A DNA stretch of 5,222 bases, from contig NZ_CAPJ01000469.1 of assembly GCF_000331775.1 (NCBI RefSeq), forward strand, positions 1 to 5,222, in the 5' to 3' direction. Every line of letters begins with the position of its first letter. Within the stretch, counting starts at the first letter, position 1. The notes beneath the pieces are model-generated. The model did no database searches. It worked only from the letters and a program-made list of their open reading frames with translations, and was not told where the DNA came from. This document shows positions 1 to 5,222 of the stretch, in pieces. The translations under genes were made by a program, and so were the position numbers. This DNA is from Xanthomonas translucens pv. translucens DSM 18974. GTDB taxonomy: Bacteria; Pseudomonadota; Gammaproteobacteria; Xanthomonadales; Xanthomonadaceae.

Positions 1-138
1 CGCTCGGAGCCTCTTCGGAATCAGGGCGGTTCACCTGCCTAACCGTTCACGGCATACATCCCACCTGTCCTACATTCTATCGATGACACTGTGCGGACCG
101 TTTCTGCACGTCTGGTCCCACCGATCTTTTAACGTTGC

Positions 139-151
139 AGCTGGTCCAGCT
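139..151. promoter_or_regulatory. Perfect dyad AGCTGGTCCAGCT, possible operator
   Basis: AGCTGG at 139-144 and CCAGCT at 146-151 are perfect inverted repeats around a single T. The right half (GTCCAGCT) is repeated at 186-193. A short dyad plus an extra half-site upstream of a gene can be a regulator-binding site. No regulator gene is in the window, and a dyad this short can occur by chance in GC-rich DNA. Confidence 0.2.
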
Positions 152-202
152 AGGGGCACTTGCTCGGCATCTACTGCCAACGCCAGTCCAGCTGAACCTG
201 CA

Positions 203-222
203 ACCGCGTTTCCCAACGCGGT
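203..222. other. Perfect 8-bp hairpin upstream of the dehydrogenase
   Basis: ACCGCGTT (203-210) and AACGCGGT (215-222) pair perfectly around a TCCC loop. No T-tract follows on either strand, so it is not a standard intrinsic terminator. It could be a leader-RNA structure or a DNA-binding dyad. Its function is unknown. Confidence 0.3.
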
Positions 223-392
223 CGTCCCGCGCGCCTGCATGGCTCGCTCCGTTCCACCGACGATGCGTGCTTTTAATGCAGGTCGGCTTAGACTTTTCGT
301 CTGCCATGCCAGCTTTGACGTGCGTTGCCGGCGCCGACGACCTCGGCGTCGCCCACGCCGCATCCCTTCTCCTGTCACCAGAGAACTTTCCC

Positions 393-1460
393 ATGAGCCA
401 AGCCAATGGATACGCCGCACTGGCGTCCGATCAGCCGCTGACCCCCTATGCGTTCGAGCGCCGCACGACGGGGCCGCACGACGTCAGCATCGAGATCCTC
501 TATTGCGGCGTCTGCCATTCCGACCTGCATACGGCGCGCAACGAGTGGCACAACACCCAGTATCCGTCCGTCCCCGGGCATGAAATCGTCGGGCGCGTCA
601 CTGCGGTCGGCGACCAGGTCGATGCCTTCAAGGTCGGCGATCTGGCCGGCGTCGGCTGCATGGTCGATAGCTGCCGGCATTGCGCCTCCTGCGCCGACGG
701 CGAAGAGCAGTACTGCGAAAACGGTTTTGTCGGTACTTACAACGGCCCCATGTTCGGCGGCGAGAACACCTATGGCGGCTACTCCGACCATATCGTGGTT
801 GACCAGAAGTACGTGCTGCGCATCAGCCACGCCGAAAATGACCTCGCGGCGGTAGCGCCCTTGCTGTGCGCCGGCATCACCACCTATTCGCCGCTGAACC
901 ATTGGAAGGTCGGGCCGGGCAAGAAAGTCGGCATCGTCGGACTCGGCGGCCTGGGCCACATGGGAGTGAAGATCGCGCACGCGATGGGGGCGCATGTGGT
1001 GCTGTTCACCACCTCGGCGGGCAAGAAAGCCGATGCCTTGCGTCTGGGCGCCGACGAAGTGGTGGTGTCCAAGCTGCCGCAGGAGATGGCCGCGCATGCC
1101 AACAGCTTCGACTTCATCCTCAATACGGTCGCCGCTTCGCACGACCTGGACGCGTTCCTGGCCCTGCTCAAGCGCGATGGCACGATGACGCTGGTCGGCG
1201 CACCGGCCGAACCGCATCCGTCGCCGACGGTGTTCAACCTGATCATGAAGCGCCGCCAGCTGGCCGGCTCGCTGATCGGCGGCATCCGCGAGACCCAGGA
1301 GATGCTCGATTTCTGCGCGAAGCACGGCATCGTGTCGGACATCGAGACGATCGAGATGGCGCAGATCAACGAGGCCTACGAGCGCATGCTCAAGGGCGAC
1401 GTGAAGTACCGGTTCGTCATCGACATGGCCAGCCTGGAGCACGCCAAGCAGGCTGCTTGA
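393..1460 (+). CDS. yahK: Zinc-dependent NADP(H) aldehyde reductase / alcohol dehydrogenase, YahK type
   Basis: This 355-residue protein is a medium-chain, zinc-dependent alcohol dehydrogenase of the cinnamyl-alcohol-dehydrogenase/YahK branch, which mainly reduces a broad range of aldehydes to alcohols with NADPH in the cytoplasm. Catalytic zinc ligands are visible in G-V-C-H-S-D (C41), G-H-E (H63, E64) and C159 in L-L-C-A-G. The structural zinc site is C94, C97, C100 and C108. The Rossmann motif G-L-G-G-L-G lies at 183-188, and the F-T-T-S segment (205-208) with K211/K212 fits NADP rather than NAD. Long stretches such as A-P-L-L-C-A-G-I-T-T-Y-S-P-L and N-L-I-M-K-R-R agree with E. coli YahK as I remember it, and the length is normal. 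The ATG at 393 was chosen because the family N-terminus begins there. A weak GAGAA lies at 381-385, 7 bases upstream. The gene appears monocistronic, with a terminator 69 bases after the stop. The physiological substrate cannot be read from the sequence. Confidence 0.95.
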   Translation: MSQANGYAALASDQPLTPYAFERRTTGPHDVSIEILYCGVCHSDLHTARNEWHNTQYPSVPGHEIVGRVTAVGDQVDAFKVGDLAGVGCMVDSCRHCASCADGEEQYCENGFVGTYNGPMFGGENTYGGYSDHIVVDQKYVLRISHAENDLAAVAPLLCAGITTYSPLNHWKVGPGKKVGIVGLGGLGHMGVKIAHAMGAHVVLFTTSAGKKADALRLGADEVVVSKLPQEMAAHANSFDFILNTVAASHDLDAFLALLKRDGTMTLVGAPAEPHPSPTVFNLIMKRRQLAGSLIGGIRETQEMLDFCAKHGIVSDIETIEMAQINEAYERMLKGDVKYRFVIDMASLEHAKQAA

Positions 1461-1471
1461 TGCAGTGGCAT

Positions 1472-1499
1472 GGCCGGCCGCGCAACGACGCGGCTGGCC
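1472..1499 (+). other. 11-bp GC-rich hairpin just after the dehydrogenase stop
   Basis: Bases 1472-1482 pair with 1489-1499 over 11 bp, with one G-T (G-U in RNA) pair, around the loop CAACGA. It starts 11 bases after the stop codon and has no T-tract, so it probably does not terminate by itself. It could protect the 3' end of the mRNA or assist the terminator 30 bases downstream. Confidence 0.45.
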
Positions 1500-1528
1500 T
1501 GTGCTCGCGATGCGCAATGTTCGACGAG

Positions 1529-1561
1529 ACGCCTGGACGCGCGAGCGCCCAGGCGTTTTTT
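1529..1561 (+). terminator. Intrinsic terminator of the dehydrogenase gene
   Basis: ACGCCTGG (1529-1536) pairs perfectly with CCAGGCGT (1549-1556). An A-C mismatch follows, then three further pairs closing a GCGA tetraloop of the stable GNRA class (1541-1544). Six T's run from 1556 to 1561. This is a textbook rho-independent terminator for plus-strand transcription. There is no A-tract before the stem, so it should not work on the minus strand. Confidence 0.88.
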
Positions 1562-1687
1562 ATGCGCGTCATGTGTCATGACCTTGCGTTGCAGCGCTTT
1601 GCGTTCCCGTGATTACAGGCAACGAAAACGTGCAGGGGTAACTCTGGGAGAATCCAGGGCCATCCGTTGCAGCAGGCCACATCGGTA

Positions 1688-1736
1688 ATGCCCGTCGCGG
1701 CTGAAGCTGCTCCTACAGGGAAGCGGCCTTGGGCAT
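1688..1736. repeat. Xanthomonad REP-like intergenic repeat, single copy
   Basis: The core at 1694-1720 reads GTCGCGGCTGAAGCTGC followed by TCCTACAGGG. I recognise this as a copy of the short palindromic repeat scattered between genes in Xanthomonas and relatives, usually GTCGCGGCTGAAGCCGCTCC. The palindrome pairs GCGGCT (1697-1702) with AGCTGC (1705-1710), with one G-T pair where the usual C is a T. ATGCCC (1688-1693) and GGGCAT (1731-1736) frame the core as an outer inverted repeat. Such elements are typically moved or maintained by a TnpA-REP (RAYT) transposase encoded elsewhere. None is in this window. The family assignment is from memory. Confidence 0.65.
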
Positions 1737-1741
1737 CAGCA

Positions 1742-1760
1742 GCAATGGCCGAAGCCATGC
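1742..1760. other. Small hairpin beside the REP-like repeat
   Basis: ATGGC (1745-1749) and GCCAT (1754-1758) pair around a CGAA loop. Two more pairs follow outside a bulged A (1744). It lies 8 bases past the end of the REP-like unit and may be part of a larger two-hairpin element, or may be chance. Confidence 0.3.
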
Positions 1761-1774
1761 GCAACCGGTTGAAA

Positions 1775-1802
1775 CGACAACGGCGCCGCAGCGCCGTTGT
1801 CG
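1775..1802 (-). terminator. 12-bp hairpin, probable terminator of the M28 peptidase gene
   Basis: Bases 1775-1786 pair perfectly with 1791-1802 over 12 bp around a 4-base loop (CGCA on the plus strand). It starts 29 bases after the stop codon of the minus-strand peptidase gene. Read on the minus strand the stem is followed by TTTC, a short T-tract, while the plus-strand side has none. The position and very stable stem support a terminator for the peptidase gene. The short T-tract means termination may be incomplete or the stem may mainly stabilise the mRNA. Confidence 0.65.
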
Positions 1803-1831
1803 CGACTGTCGCGCAGCTAGGCATCAGCCGA

Positions 1832-3562
1832 TCATTTGCCCGGCGCGGCCGGCGCCGGTTTGGCACCGCCCATCATGCTGTCGCGCGCCGCCTTGAACGG
1901 GTTGTCCTGATACCAGTTCGGCCAGGTGTCGCCTGCCGCCAGTTGCTTGCCGACGCCGTAGACGGCCTGCAGGTCGTCCATCACCCCATCTAGCTTCCAG
2001 GTGGCCGGATCGTATTGGTCGGCGGGCGTGTGGTAGCGGTGCTTGCTGTAGTCCTCGGAGGCGCGCTTGCCGGCATCGAGGCCGCCATCGATCAGGTCTT
2101 CGCCGCCATCGATGTACAGCGCCGGCACGCCGGCCTTGGCGAAGTTGAAGTGATCGGAGCGGAAGTAGAAGCCGCTCTGCGGCGACGATTCGGCATGCAG
2201 TACGCGGCCCTGTGCGGCGGCAATCGGCTTGAGCATGTCCTCCAGTTCGGAACTGCCGAAGCCGTTGACCACCAGGTCCTTGGCGCGGCCGGCGACCGGC
2301 ATCGCATCGAGGTTGATGACGCCGGCGATCTTGTTCAACGGAAACGTCGGATGGGCAACGTAGTACTTGGAGCCAAGCAGGCCCGACTCTTCCAGCGTCA
2401 CCGCCAGAAACACCACCGACCGTTCCGGCTTGGGCTGCTGGTGCACGAATGCATCGGCGACCTCAAGGATGCCGGCGACGCCGGTCGCATTGTCCACTGC
2501 ACCATTGAAGATGTTGTCGCCGGATTCGCCCTCGTGCTTGCCAAGGTGATCCCAGTGCGCCATGTACAGCACGGCCTCGTCGGCACGGCTGCCGCCGGGC
2601 AGCACGCCGACCACGTTGCGCGATTTCTTCTCGGAAATCGTGCTCTTCAGGTCCACCGACAGCTTGGCCTTCAGCGGCACCGGCTTGAAGCCGCGCTTGT
2701 TGGCGTCCTTGTAGGCCTTGTCTAGGTCCAGCCCGGCATCGGCGAACAACTGCTTGGCGGCCTGCGCGGTGATCCAGCCCTGCGCGGCGATGCGCGGTTC
2801 CGGATCGTCCTTGGCCGGCAGGTCGTATTGCGCGCCGGACCAGGAGTTCCTGACCACGTCCCATCCGTAGCTGGCGCCGGGAGTGTCGTGCACGATCAAT
2901 GCGGCGACCGCGCCCTTGCGCGCGGCTTCCTCGAACTTGTAGGTCCAGCGCCCGTAGTAAGTCATGCGCTTGCCTTCGAACAACGTGCCGTCCTCGGTAT
3001 GGAAGCCCGGGTCGTTGACGAACATCACCACCGTCTTTCCCTTCCAGTCCTGGTCGGCGTAGTCGTTCCACTTCTGCTCCGGCGCGTCTACGCCGTAGCC
3101 GACGAACACCATGTCGCTGGCGTTGATCCTGACCTCGGTCTGACCGGTGCGGGTGCCGATCACCATGTCGGTACCGAATTTCAGTTCGTGCGGCTTGCCG
3201 TTCTGCTCCAGCTTCAGCGTGGTGTTCGGATCGGCCGTGGTCTCGGTCATCGCCACGTCCTGGAACCAGCTGTCGCCGTTGCCCGGCTGCAGGCCGATGC
3301 GCTGCATCTGGTCGCGGATATAGGAAACCGTCTTCTCTTCGCCCGCAGTGCCGGGGCCGCGGCCTTCGAACGTGTCCGAGGACAGGGTCTTGACCAGCTC
3401 GCCGAAGTCGGCCGGGGTGATTTCGGGAGAAAAGCTGTGGGCCGCGGTGGCCTCAGGAGTTGGCACGGACGGCGCGGCATCGGCGGCCGGGGGCGGCGCT
3501 TCGCGCTTGCATGCGGCCAGCGCGGCGGCAGCAGCCAGGCACAGCACGAGCTTGCGGGACAT
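1832..3562 (-). CDS. M28-family metallopeptidase, lipoprotein
   Basis: This 576-residue exported peptidase of family M28 (di-zinc, usually aminopeptidases) begins with a lipoprotein signal: a short basic start, a hydrophobic core and the lipobox L15-A16-A17-C18. Residue +2 is Lys, which favours the outer membrane. A proline/alanine-rich linker follows to about residue 45. Residues 130-300 look like the protease-associated (PA) insert found in larger members. The catalytic domain covers about 310-545. The expected active-site residues are H336 and D338 (A-H-W-D-H-L-G), D357 (G-A-V-D-N-A-T-G), E391/E392 (T-L-E-E-S-G), D419 (N-L-D-A) and H511 (Y-H-T-P-A-D), so it should be active. The ATG at 3562 is preferred because AGGAG lies 5 bases upstream and the signal peptide starts there. 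An in-frame GTG at 3634 would bury the signal. The repeat-protein gene lies 84 bases upstream on the same strand. The substrate is unknown. Confidence 0.95.
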   Translation of the reverse strand: MSRKLVLCLAAAAALAACKREAPPPAADAAPSVPTPEATAAHSFSPEITPADFGELVKTLSSDTFEGRGPGTAGEEKTVSYIRDQMQRIGLQPGNGDSWFQDVAMTETTADPNTTLKLEQNGKPHELKFGTDMVIGTRTGQTEVRINASDMVFVGYGVDAPEQKWNDYADQDWKGKTVVMFVNDPGFHTEDGTLFEGKRMTYYGRWTYKFEEAARKGAVAALIVHDTPGASYGWDVVRNSWSGAQYDLPAKDDPEPRIAAQGWITAQAAKQLFADAGLDLDKAYKDANKRGFKPVPLKAKLSVDLKSTISEKKSRNVVGVLPGGSRADEAVLYMAHWDHLGKHEGESGDNIFNGAVDNATGVAGILEVADAFVHQQPKPERSVVFLAVTLEESGLLGSKYYVAHPTFPLNKIAGVINLDAMPVAGRAKDLVVNGFGSSELEDMLKPIAAAQGRVLHAESSPQSGFYFRSDHFNFAKAGVPALYIDGGEDLIDGGLDAGKRASEDYSKHRYHTPADQYDPATWKLDGVMDDLQAVYGVGKQLAAGDTWPNWYQDNPFKAARDSMMGGAKPAPAAPGK

Positions 3563-3567
3563 GGGGG

Positions 3568-3572
3568 CTCCT
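3568..3572 (-). promoter_or_regulatory. Ribosome-binding site of the M28 peptidase gene
   Basis: The minus strand reads AGGAG, then CCCCC, then the ATG at 3562. This 5-base spacing fixes the start at the lipoprotein signal rather than at the in-frame GTG 24 codons upstream. Confidence 0.8.
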
Positions 3573-3590
3573 GGGGTATGAGGAATCCCG

Positions 3591-3598
3591 ATTCTATA
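3591..3598 (-). promoter_or_regulatory. Possible -10 element for the M28 peptidase gene
   Basis: The minus strand reads TATAGAAT, an AT-rich patch in otherwise GC-rich sequence, about 28 bases before the start codon. It could serve as a -10 box (TATAGA or TAGAAT). No good -35 sits at the proper distance, so this is tentative. If real, the peptidase can be transcribed separately from the upstream repeat-protein gene. Confidence 0.3.
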
Positions 3599-3646
3599 GG
3601 CAAGTCCCACGCGCGCGCCGCCGGCATTGCGCACGACGCGGGCAGA

Positions 3647-4309
3647 TCAATTCTCCGGCGCGGTGTCGCCCTCGAACGGCTGCGCGGTGGCGCCGCTGAT
3701 CGGACCGGTCTTGGCGCTGCGGTGCACGTACAGGGTCACCTCGCGCTCGAAATGCAGCGGGCCATCGATCACCGCGCGCGGGCCGATGATGACGCGCGGC
3801 TTGCGCGCCGGCTTGAACGACATGCTGAAGCTCGGCTTCTTCATCTCGATGCCGCCGCCGAGGTGCGAGTCGTGGCCGACGGTGATGTCGCCATTGACCG
3901 TCTCGATGCCGCCCTGTAGCTGCGTGGCGACCAGGCCGATGCTGCCGTTGACGCTTTCCACGCTGCCGCTGATGCGGCTGCCGCGGTCGACGAAGATGCC
4001 GCCTTTGACCGTCTCGATGGAATCGGCGATCTGCACCTGCTGGCCAACGCGGATGCCGCCGTTGACCGTGGACAGCCCTCCGGACTGCGCGTTGTCGGCG
4101 ATCTTGAGGCCGCCGTTGACGGTTTCCACATTGCCGACACGGGCACCGGATTCGACGTTGATGCCGCCGTTCACCGTTTCCAGGTCGCCGTACTGCTTGC
4201 CGGCTTCGGCGGTGATGCTGCCATTGACCTTGCTGATGCCTTCCGCCGCCAGGGCGGGGCCAGCGAGCAGGCCCAGCGCCAACAGGACCGATAAATGCGT
4301 ACGCTTCAT
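3647..4309 (-). CDS. Exported V-N-G-G repeat protein, predicted beta-solenoid
   Basis: This 220-residue protein has no name that I recognise. It starts with a signal peptide (basic start, Leu/Ala-rich core) with a likely cleavage after A19-L20-A21. There is no lipobox Cys, so it should be soluble in the periplasm or outside. Residues 25-152 are seven degenerate repeats with consensus [ILV]-E-T-V-N-G-G-[IL], the Val falling at 28, 46, 64, 82, 101, 120 and 138 (periods 18, 18, 18, 19, 19, 18). The fifth has Lys (102) in place of Asn. This is the pattern of a beta-helix with a stacked Asn position. The C-terminal part (about 165-212) is basic, then again beta-like (V-I-I-G-P-R-A-V-I-D-G-P), recalling bactofilin-type polymer-forming domains. 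The ATG at 4309 is preferred over the GTG at 4312 because GGAGGT lies 5 bases before it. It may share a transcript with the M28 gene downstream. Gene reality is near certain. Its function is unknown, and a scaffold or adhesive surface role is only inference. Confidence 0.9.
   Translation of the reverse strand: MKRTHLSVLLALGLLAGPALAAEGISKVNGSITAEAGKQYGDLETVNGGINVESGARVGNVETVNGGLKIADNAQSGGLSTVNGGIRVGQQVQIADSIETVKGGIFVDRGSRISGSVESVNGSIGLVATQLQGGIETVNGDITVGHDSHLGGGIEMKKPSFSMSFKPARKPRVIIGPRAVIDGPLHFEREVTLYVHRSAKTGPISGATAQPFEGDTAPEN
3854..4237 (-). repeat. Degenerate 54-57-base coding repeats (V-N-G-G array)
   Basis: Seven in-frame units of 54 or 57 bases encode the 18-19-residue repeats of the exported protein. 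On the plus strand the recurring core is a variant of GCCGTTGACCGTCTCGATG, seen for example around 3891, 4003, 4060 and 4112. Copies differ mostly at third positions and in the variable part of each unit, so the array is old and unlikely to be actively expanding. Confidence 0.85.
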
Positions 4310-4314
4310 CACCC

Positions 4315-4320
4315 ACCTCC
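4315..4320 (-). promoter_or_regulatory. Strong ribosome-binding site of the repeat-protein gene
   Basis: The minus strand reads GGAGGT, a full match to the anti-Shine-Dalgarno complement, 5 bases before the ATG at 4309 but only 2 before the GTG at 4312. This decides the start in favour of the ATG and suggests efficient translation. Confidence 0.85.
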
Positions 4321-4373
4321 AGAATGCAGTCCAGTCGCGGCACCACGTGTGCGGCGATCACAACACGCTTCGC

Positions 4374-4379
4374 TACAAT
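4374..4379 (+). promoter_or_regulatory. Probable -10 box for the envC-like gene
   Basis: TACAAT matches the -10 consensus at five of six positions and lies 19 bases before the TTG candidate start at 4399. The -35 region 16-18 bases upstream (around 4350-4357) is GC-rich and poor. If used, transcription would begin near 4386, which rules out the in-frame ATG at 4324 as start and leaves a short leader before 4399, or one of about 70 bases before the GTG at 4459. Confidence 0.5.
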
Positions 4380-4398
4380 CCGCACCTGCCTGAAGTCA

Positions 4399-5222
4399 TT
4401 GGACCAGCCCTTGCCCGCAACCGTCTCCGCTCCGTTGCGTCCCGCGTCGCCCAGCGCGGTGCGGCGGCGCCTGCCCGCCTGTCGGCGCGCGGCGACGCGA
4501 TTGCTGACGGCGACGGCATTGCTGCTGATCGCGACGCTGGCGCTGGCGCAGAACCCGCGCGAGGCCGAGCGGCGCCTGGAGAAGGTACGCGGCGAGCTGA
4601 AGAGCGTGGCCGAGGAGCGGCGCCAGCTGGAAGGCAAGCGCGGCGACGCGGCGCGGCAGCTGCGCGATGCCGACGAGAAGGTGGCCACGACCGGGCGCAG
4701 CCTGGCGCAGACCCAGCAGGCGCTGCGCCAGCACCAGCAGACTCTGGCCGAACTGGAGCGCAAGCGCGACACGCTGCGCAGCGGCCTGGTACGGCAGCGT
4801 GCCGAACTGGCGCAACTGCTGCGTGCCGCCTATGCGATCGGCAGCAATGCGCCATTGAAGCTGCTGCTGGCGCAGGATCGGGTGGCCGATGCCAATCGCC
4901 TGCTGGCCTATCACCGCTACCTGCAGCGCGAGCGCGCGCAGCGCATCGCTACGCTGACCCATGAGCTGCAGGCGCTGGAACAGGTGCAGCGCGAGGTGGC
5001 GGCCAAGCGGCAACAGCTCAGCGCAGCGCAGCGCCAGCAGCAGGATCAGGCGGCGGCGCTGCAGCGCGACCGCACGCAGCGCGCCAGCCTGGTGTCCGAA
5101 CTGGACGAGCGTTACCAGGACCGCAGCGAGCGCGAGAAGGCGCTGGGCCAGGATGCCAAGGCGCTGGAAACGTTGCTGGCCAATCTGCGTGCGGCGGCGG
5201 CACGGGCCGAGGCCGAGCGGCG
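4399..5222 (+). CDS. envC: EnvC-type murein hydrolase activator, N-terminal part (cut by window end)
   Basis: The frame stays open from here to the right edge, giving 274 residues of a longer protein. Numbering from the TTG at 4399, an Arg-rich stretch and a hydrophobic core lead to a signal cleavage near A-L-A/Q51. A long Gln/Arg/Glu/Leu-rich coiled coil then runs to the window end. The segment L-L-R-A-A-Y-A-I-G (140-148) with P-L-K-L-L-L (152-157) and N-R-L-L-A-Y-H-R-Y-L (166-175) is characteristic of EnvC. EnvC proteins sit in the periplasm at the division site and activate N-acetylmuramoyl-L-alanine amidases through a C-terminal degenerate LytM/M23 domain, which would lie beyond 5222. The start is uncertain. 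The TTG at 4399 follows the probable -10 box and begins coding-like third-base use. The GTG at 4459 would give a compact 30-residue signal peptide. Neither has a clear Shine-Dalgarno. The gene diverges from the repeat-protein gene. Confidence 0.88.
   Translation, partial: MDQPLPATVSAPLRPASPSAVRRRLPACRRAATRLLTATALLLIATLALAQNPREAERRLEKVRGELKSVAEERRQLEGKRGDAARQLRDADEKVATTGRSLAQTQQALRQHQQTLAELERKRDTLRSGLVRQRAELAQLLRAAYAIGSNAPLKLLLAQDRVADANRLLAYHRYLQRERAQRIATLTHELQALEQVQREVAAKRQQLSAAQRQQQDQAAALQRDRTQRASLVSELDERYQDRSEREKALGQDAKALETLLANLRAAAARAEAER

Larger units (their letters stand above)
1..392. other. Gene-free upstream region of the dehydrogenase
   Basis: I found no convincing gene here. Open frames exist on both strands, as expected in GC-rich DNA, but their translations are arginine-, proline- and alanine-rich and match nothing I recognise. 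The frame of the dehydrogenase stays open back to 135, but those 86 extra codons do not resemble the family's N-terminus. Visible structure includes a 13-base dyad AGCTGGTCCAGCT at 139-151, whose half GTCCAGCT recurs at 186-193, a perfect 8-bp hairpin at 203-222, and a direct GTTCAC repeat at 29-34 and 45-50. Any promoter for the dehydrogenase should lie here. TACATT (71-76) and TTTAAT (272-277) are -10-like, but neither has a good -35 partner. Confidence 0.6.
1461..1831. other. Convergent intergenic region rich in hairpins
   Basis: This 371-base spacer separates the convergent dehydrogenase and M28 peptidase genes. I see no gene: the short open frames here are low-complexity and lack credible ribosome-binding sites. 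It holds five inverted repeats (1472-1499, 1529-1556, 1697-1710, 1745-1758 and 1775-1802). Two of them serve as plausible terminators for the two flanking genes, and one belongs to a REP-like repeat. I saw nothing recognisable in 1562-1687. Confidence 0.7.

Noticed and set aside
135..392. In-frame N-terminal extension of the dehydrogenase
   Set aside because: The frame is open, but these 86 residues do not resemble the YahK family, whose N-terminus fits the ATG at 393, and a weak Shine-Dalgarno lies before that ATG.
83..583. Plus-strand open frame overlapping the start of the dehydrogenase
   Set aside because: It is Arg/Ala/Pro-rich with no recognisable motif, no ribosome-binding site, and it overlaps a conserved gene in another frame by about 190 bases.
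375..1517. Long 380-residue open frame antisense to the dehydrogenase gene
   Set aside because: It lies opposite a clearly conserved enzyme gene, is His/Arg/Ala-rich without recognisable motifs, and is explained by the lack of stop codons opposite GC-biased coding sequence.
3563..3634. GTG at 3634 as start of the M28 peptidase
   Set aside because: It would put 24 residues before a perfect lipoprotein signal, and AGGAG lies at proper spacing before the ATG at 3562.
2015..3919. Plus-strand open frames (2015-2725 and 2828-3919) opposite the M28 peptidase gene
   Set aside because: They are antisense shadows of a well-supported gene and have no domain, signal or ribosome-binding support. The second also runs through the stop and the start regions of two real genes.
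3854..4237. CRISPR-like or satellite array
   Set aside because: The repeats are in frame, 54-57 bases long, degenerate at third positions and encode a regular protein repeat. There are no identical repeats with unique spacers.
3594..4772. 392-residue minus-strand open frame spanning the repeat-protein and envC-like genes
   Set aside because: Its translation is Arg-rich low-complexity sequence and crosses two genes supported by signal peptides and family motifs in other frames.

Overview
The window is about 5.2 kb of GC-rich DNA, probably from Xanthomonas or a close relative (Xanthomonadaceae). This rests on the strong G/C bias at third codon positions, an intergenic repeat of the GTCGCGGCTGAAGCnGCTCC type that I know as common in that family, and the types of protein encoded. 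The genus is inferred from composition and motif memory, not from a search.

Layout, left to right. Positions 1-392 hold no convincing gene and form the upstream region of a dehydrogenase. Positions 393-1460 (+) encode a zinc-dependent NADP(H) aldehyde reductase/alcohol dehydrogenase of the YahK/cinnamyl-alcohol-dehydrogenase type, with both zinc sites intact. Positions 1461-1831 lie between two convergent genes. They carry a good intrinsic terminator for the dehydrogenase, several other hairpins, one Xanthomonad REP-like repeat and a 12-bp hairpin just past the stop of the opposing gene. Positions 1832-3562 (-) encode a large M28-family metallopeptidase lipoprotein with a complete set of zinc ligands. 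Positions 3647-4309 (-) encode a secreted protein made mostly of 18-19-residue V-N-G-G repeats, which is probably a beta-solenoid. From about 4399 to the right edge (+) runs the N-terminal, coiled-coil part of an EnvC-type murein hydrolase activator, cut off by the window end.

The right half is a cell-envelope neighbourhood. The repeat protein and the M28 lipoprotein are in series on the minus strand, both exported and only 84 bases apart, and they diverge from the envC-like gene across a short shared promoter region. The dehydrogenase is an independent, soluble metabolic unit that converges on them. No mobile element, CRISPR array, tRNA or rRNA was seen. The least-described item is the V-N-G-G repeat protein. 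The rest belongs to recognisable families, and I see no clear evidence of a new multi-gene system.
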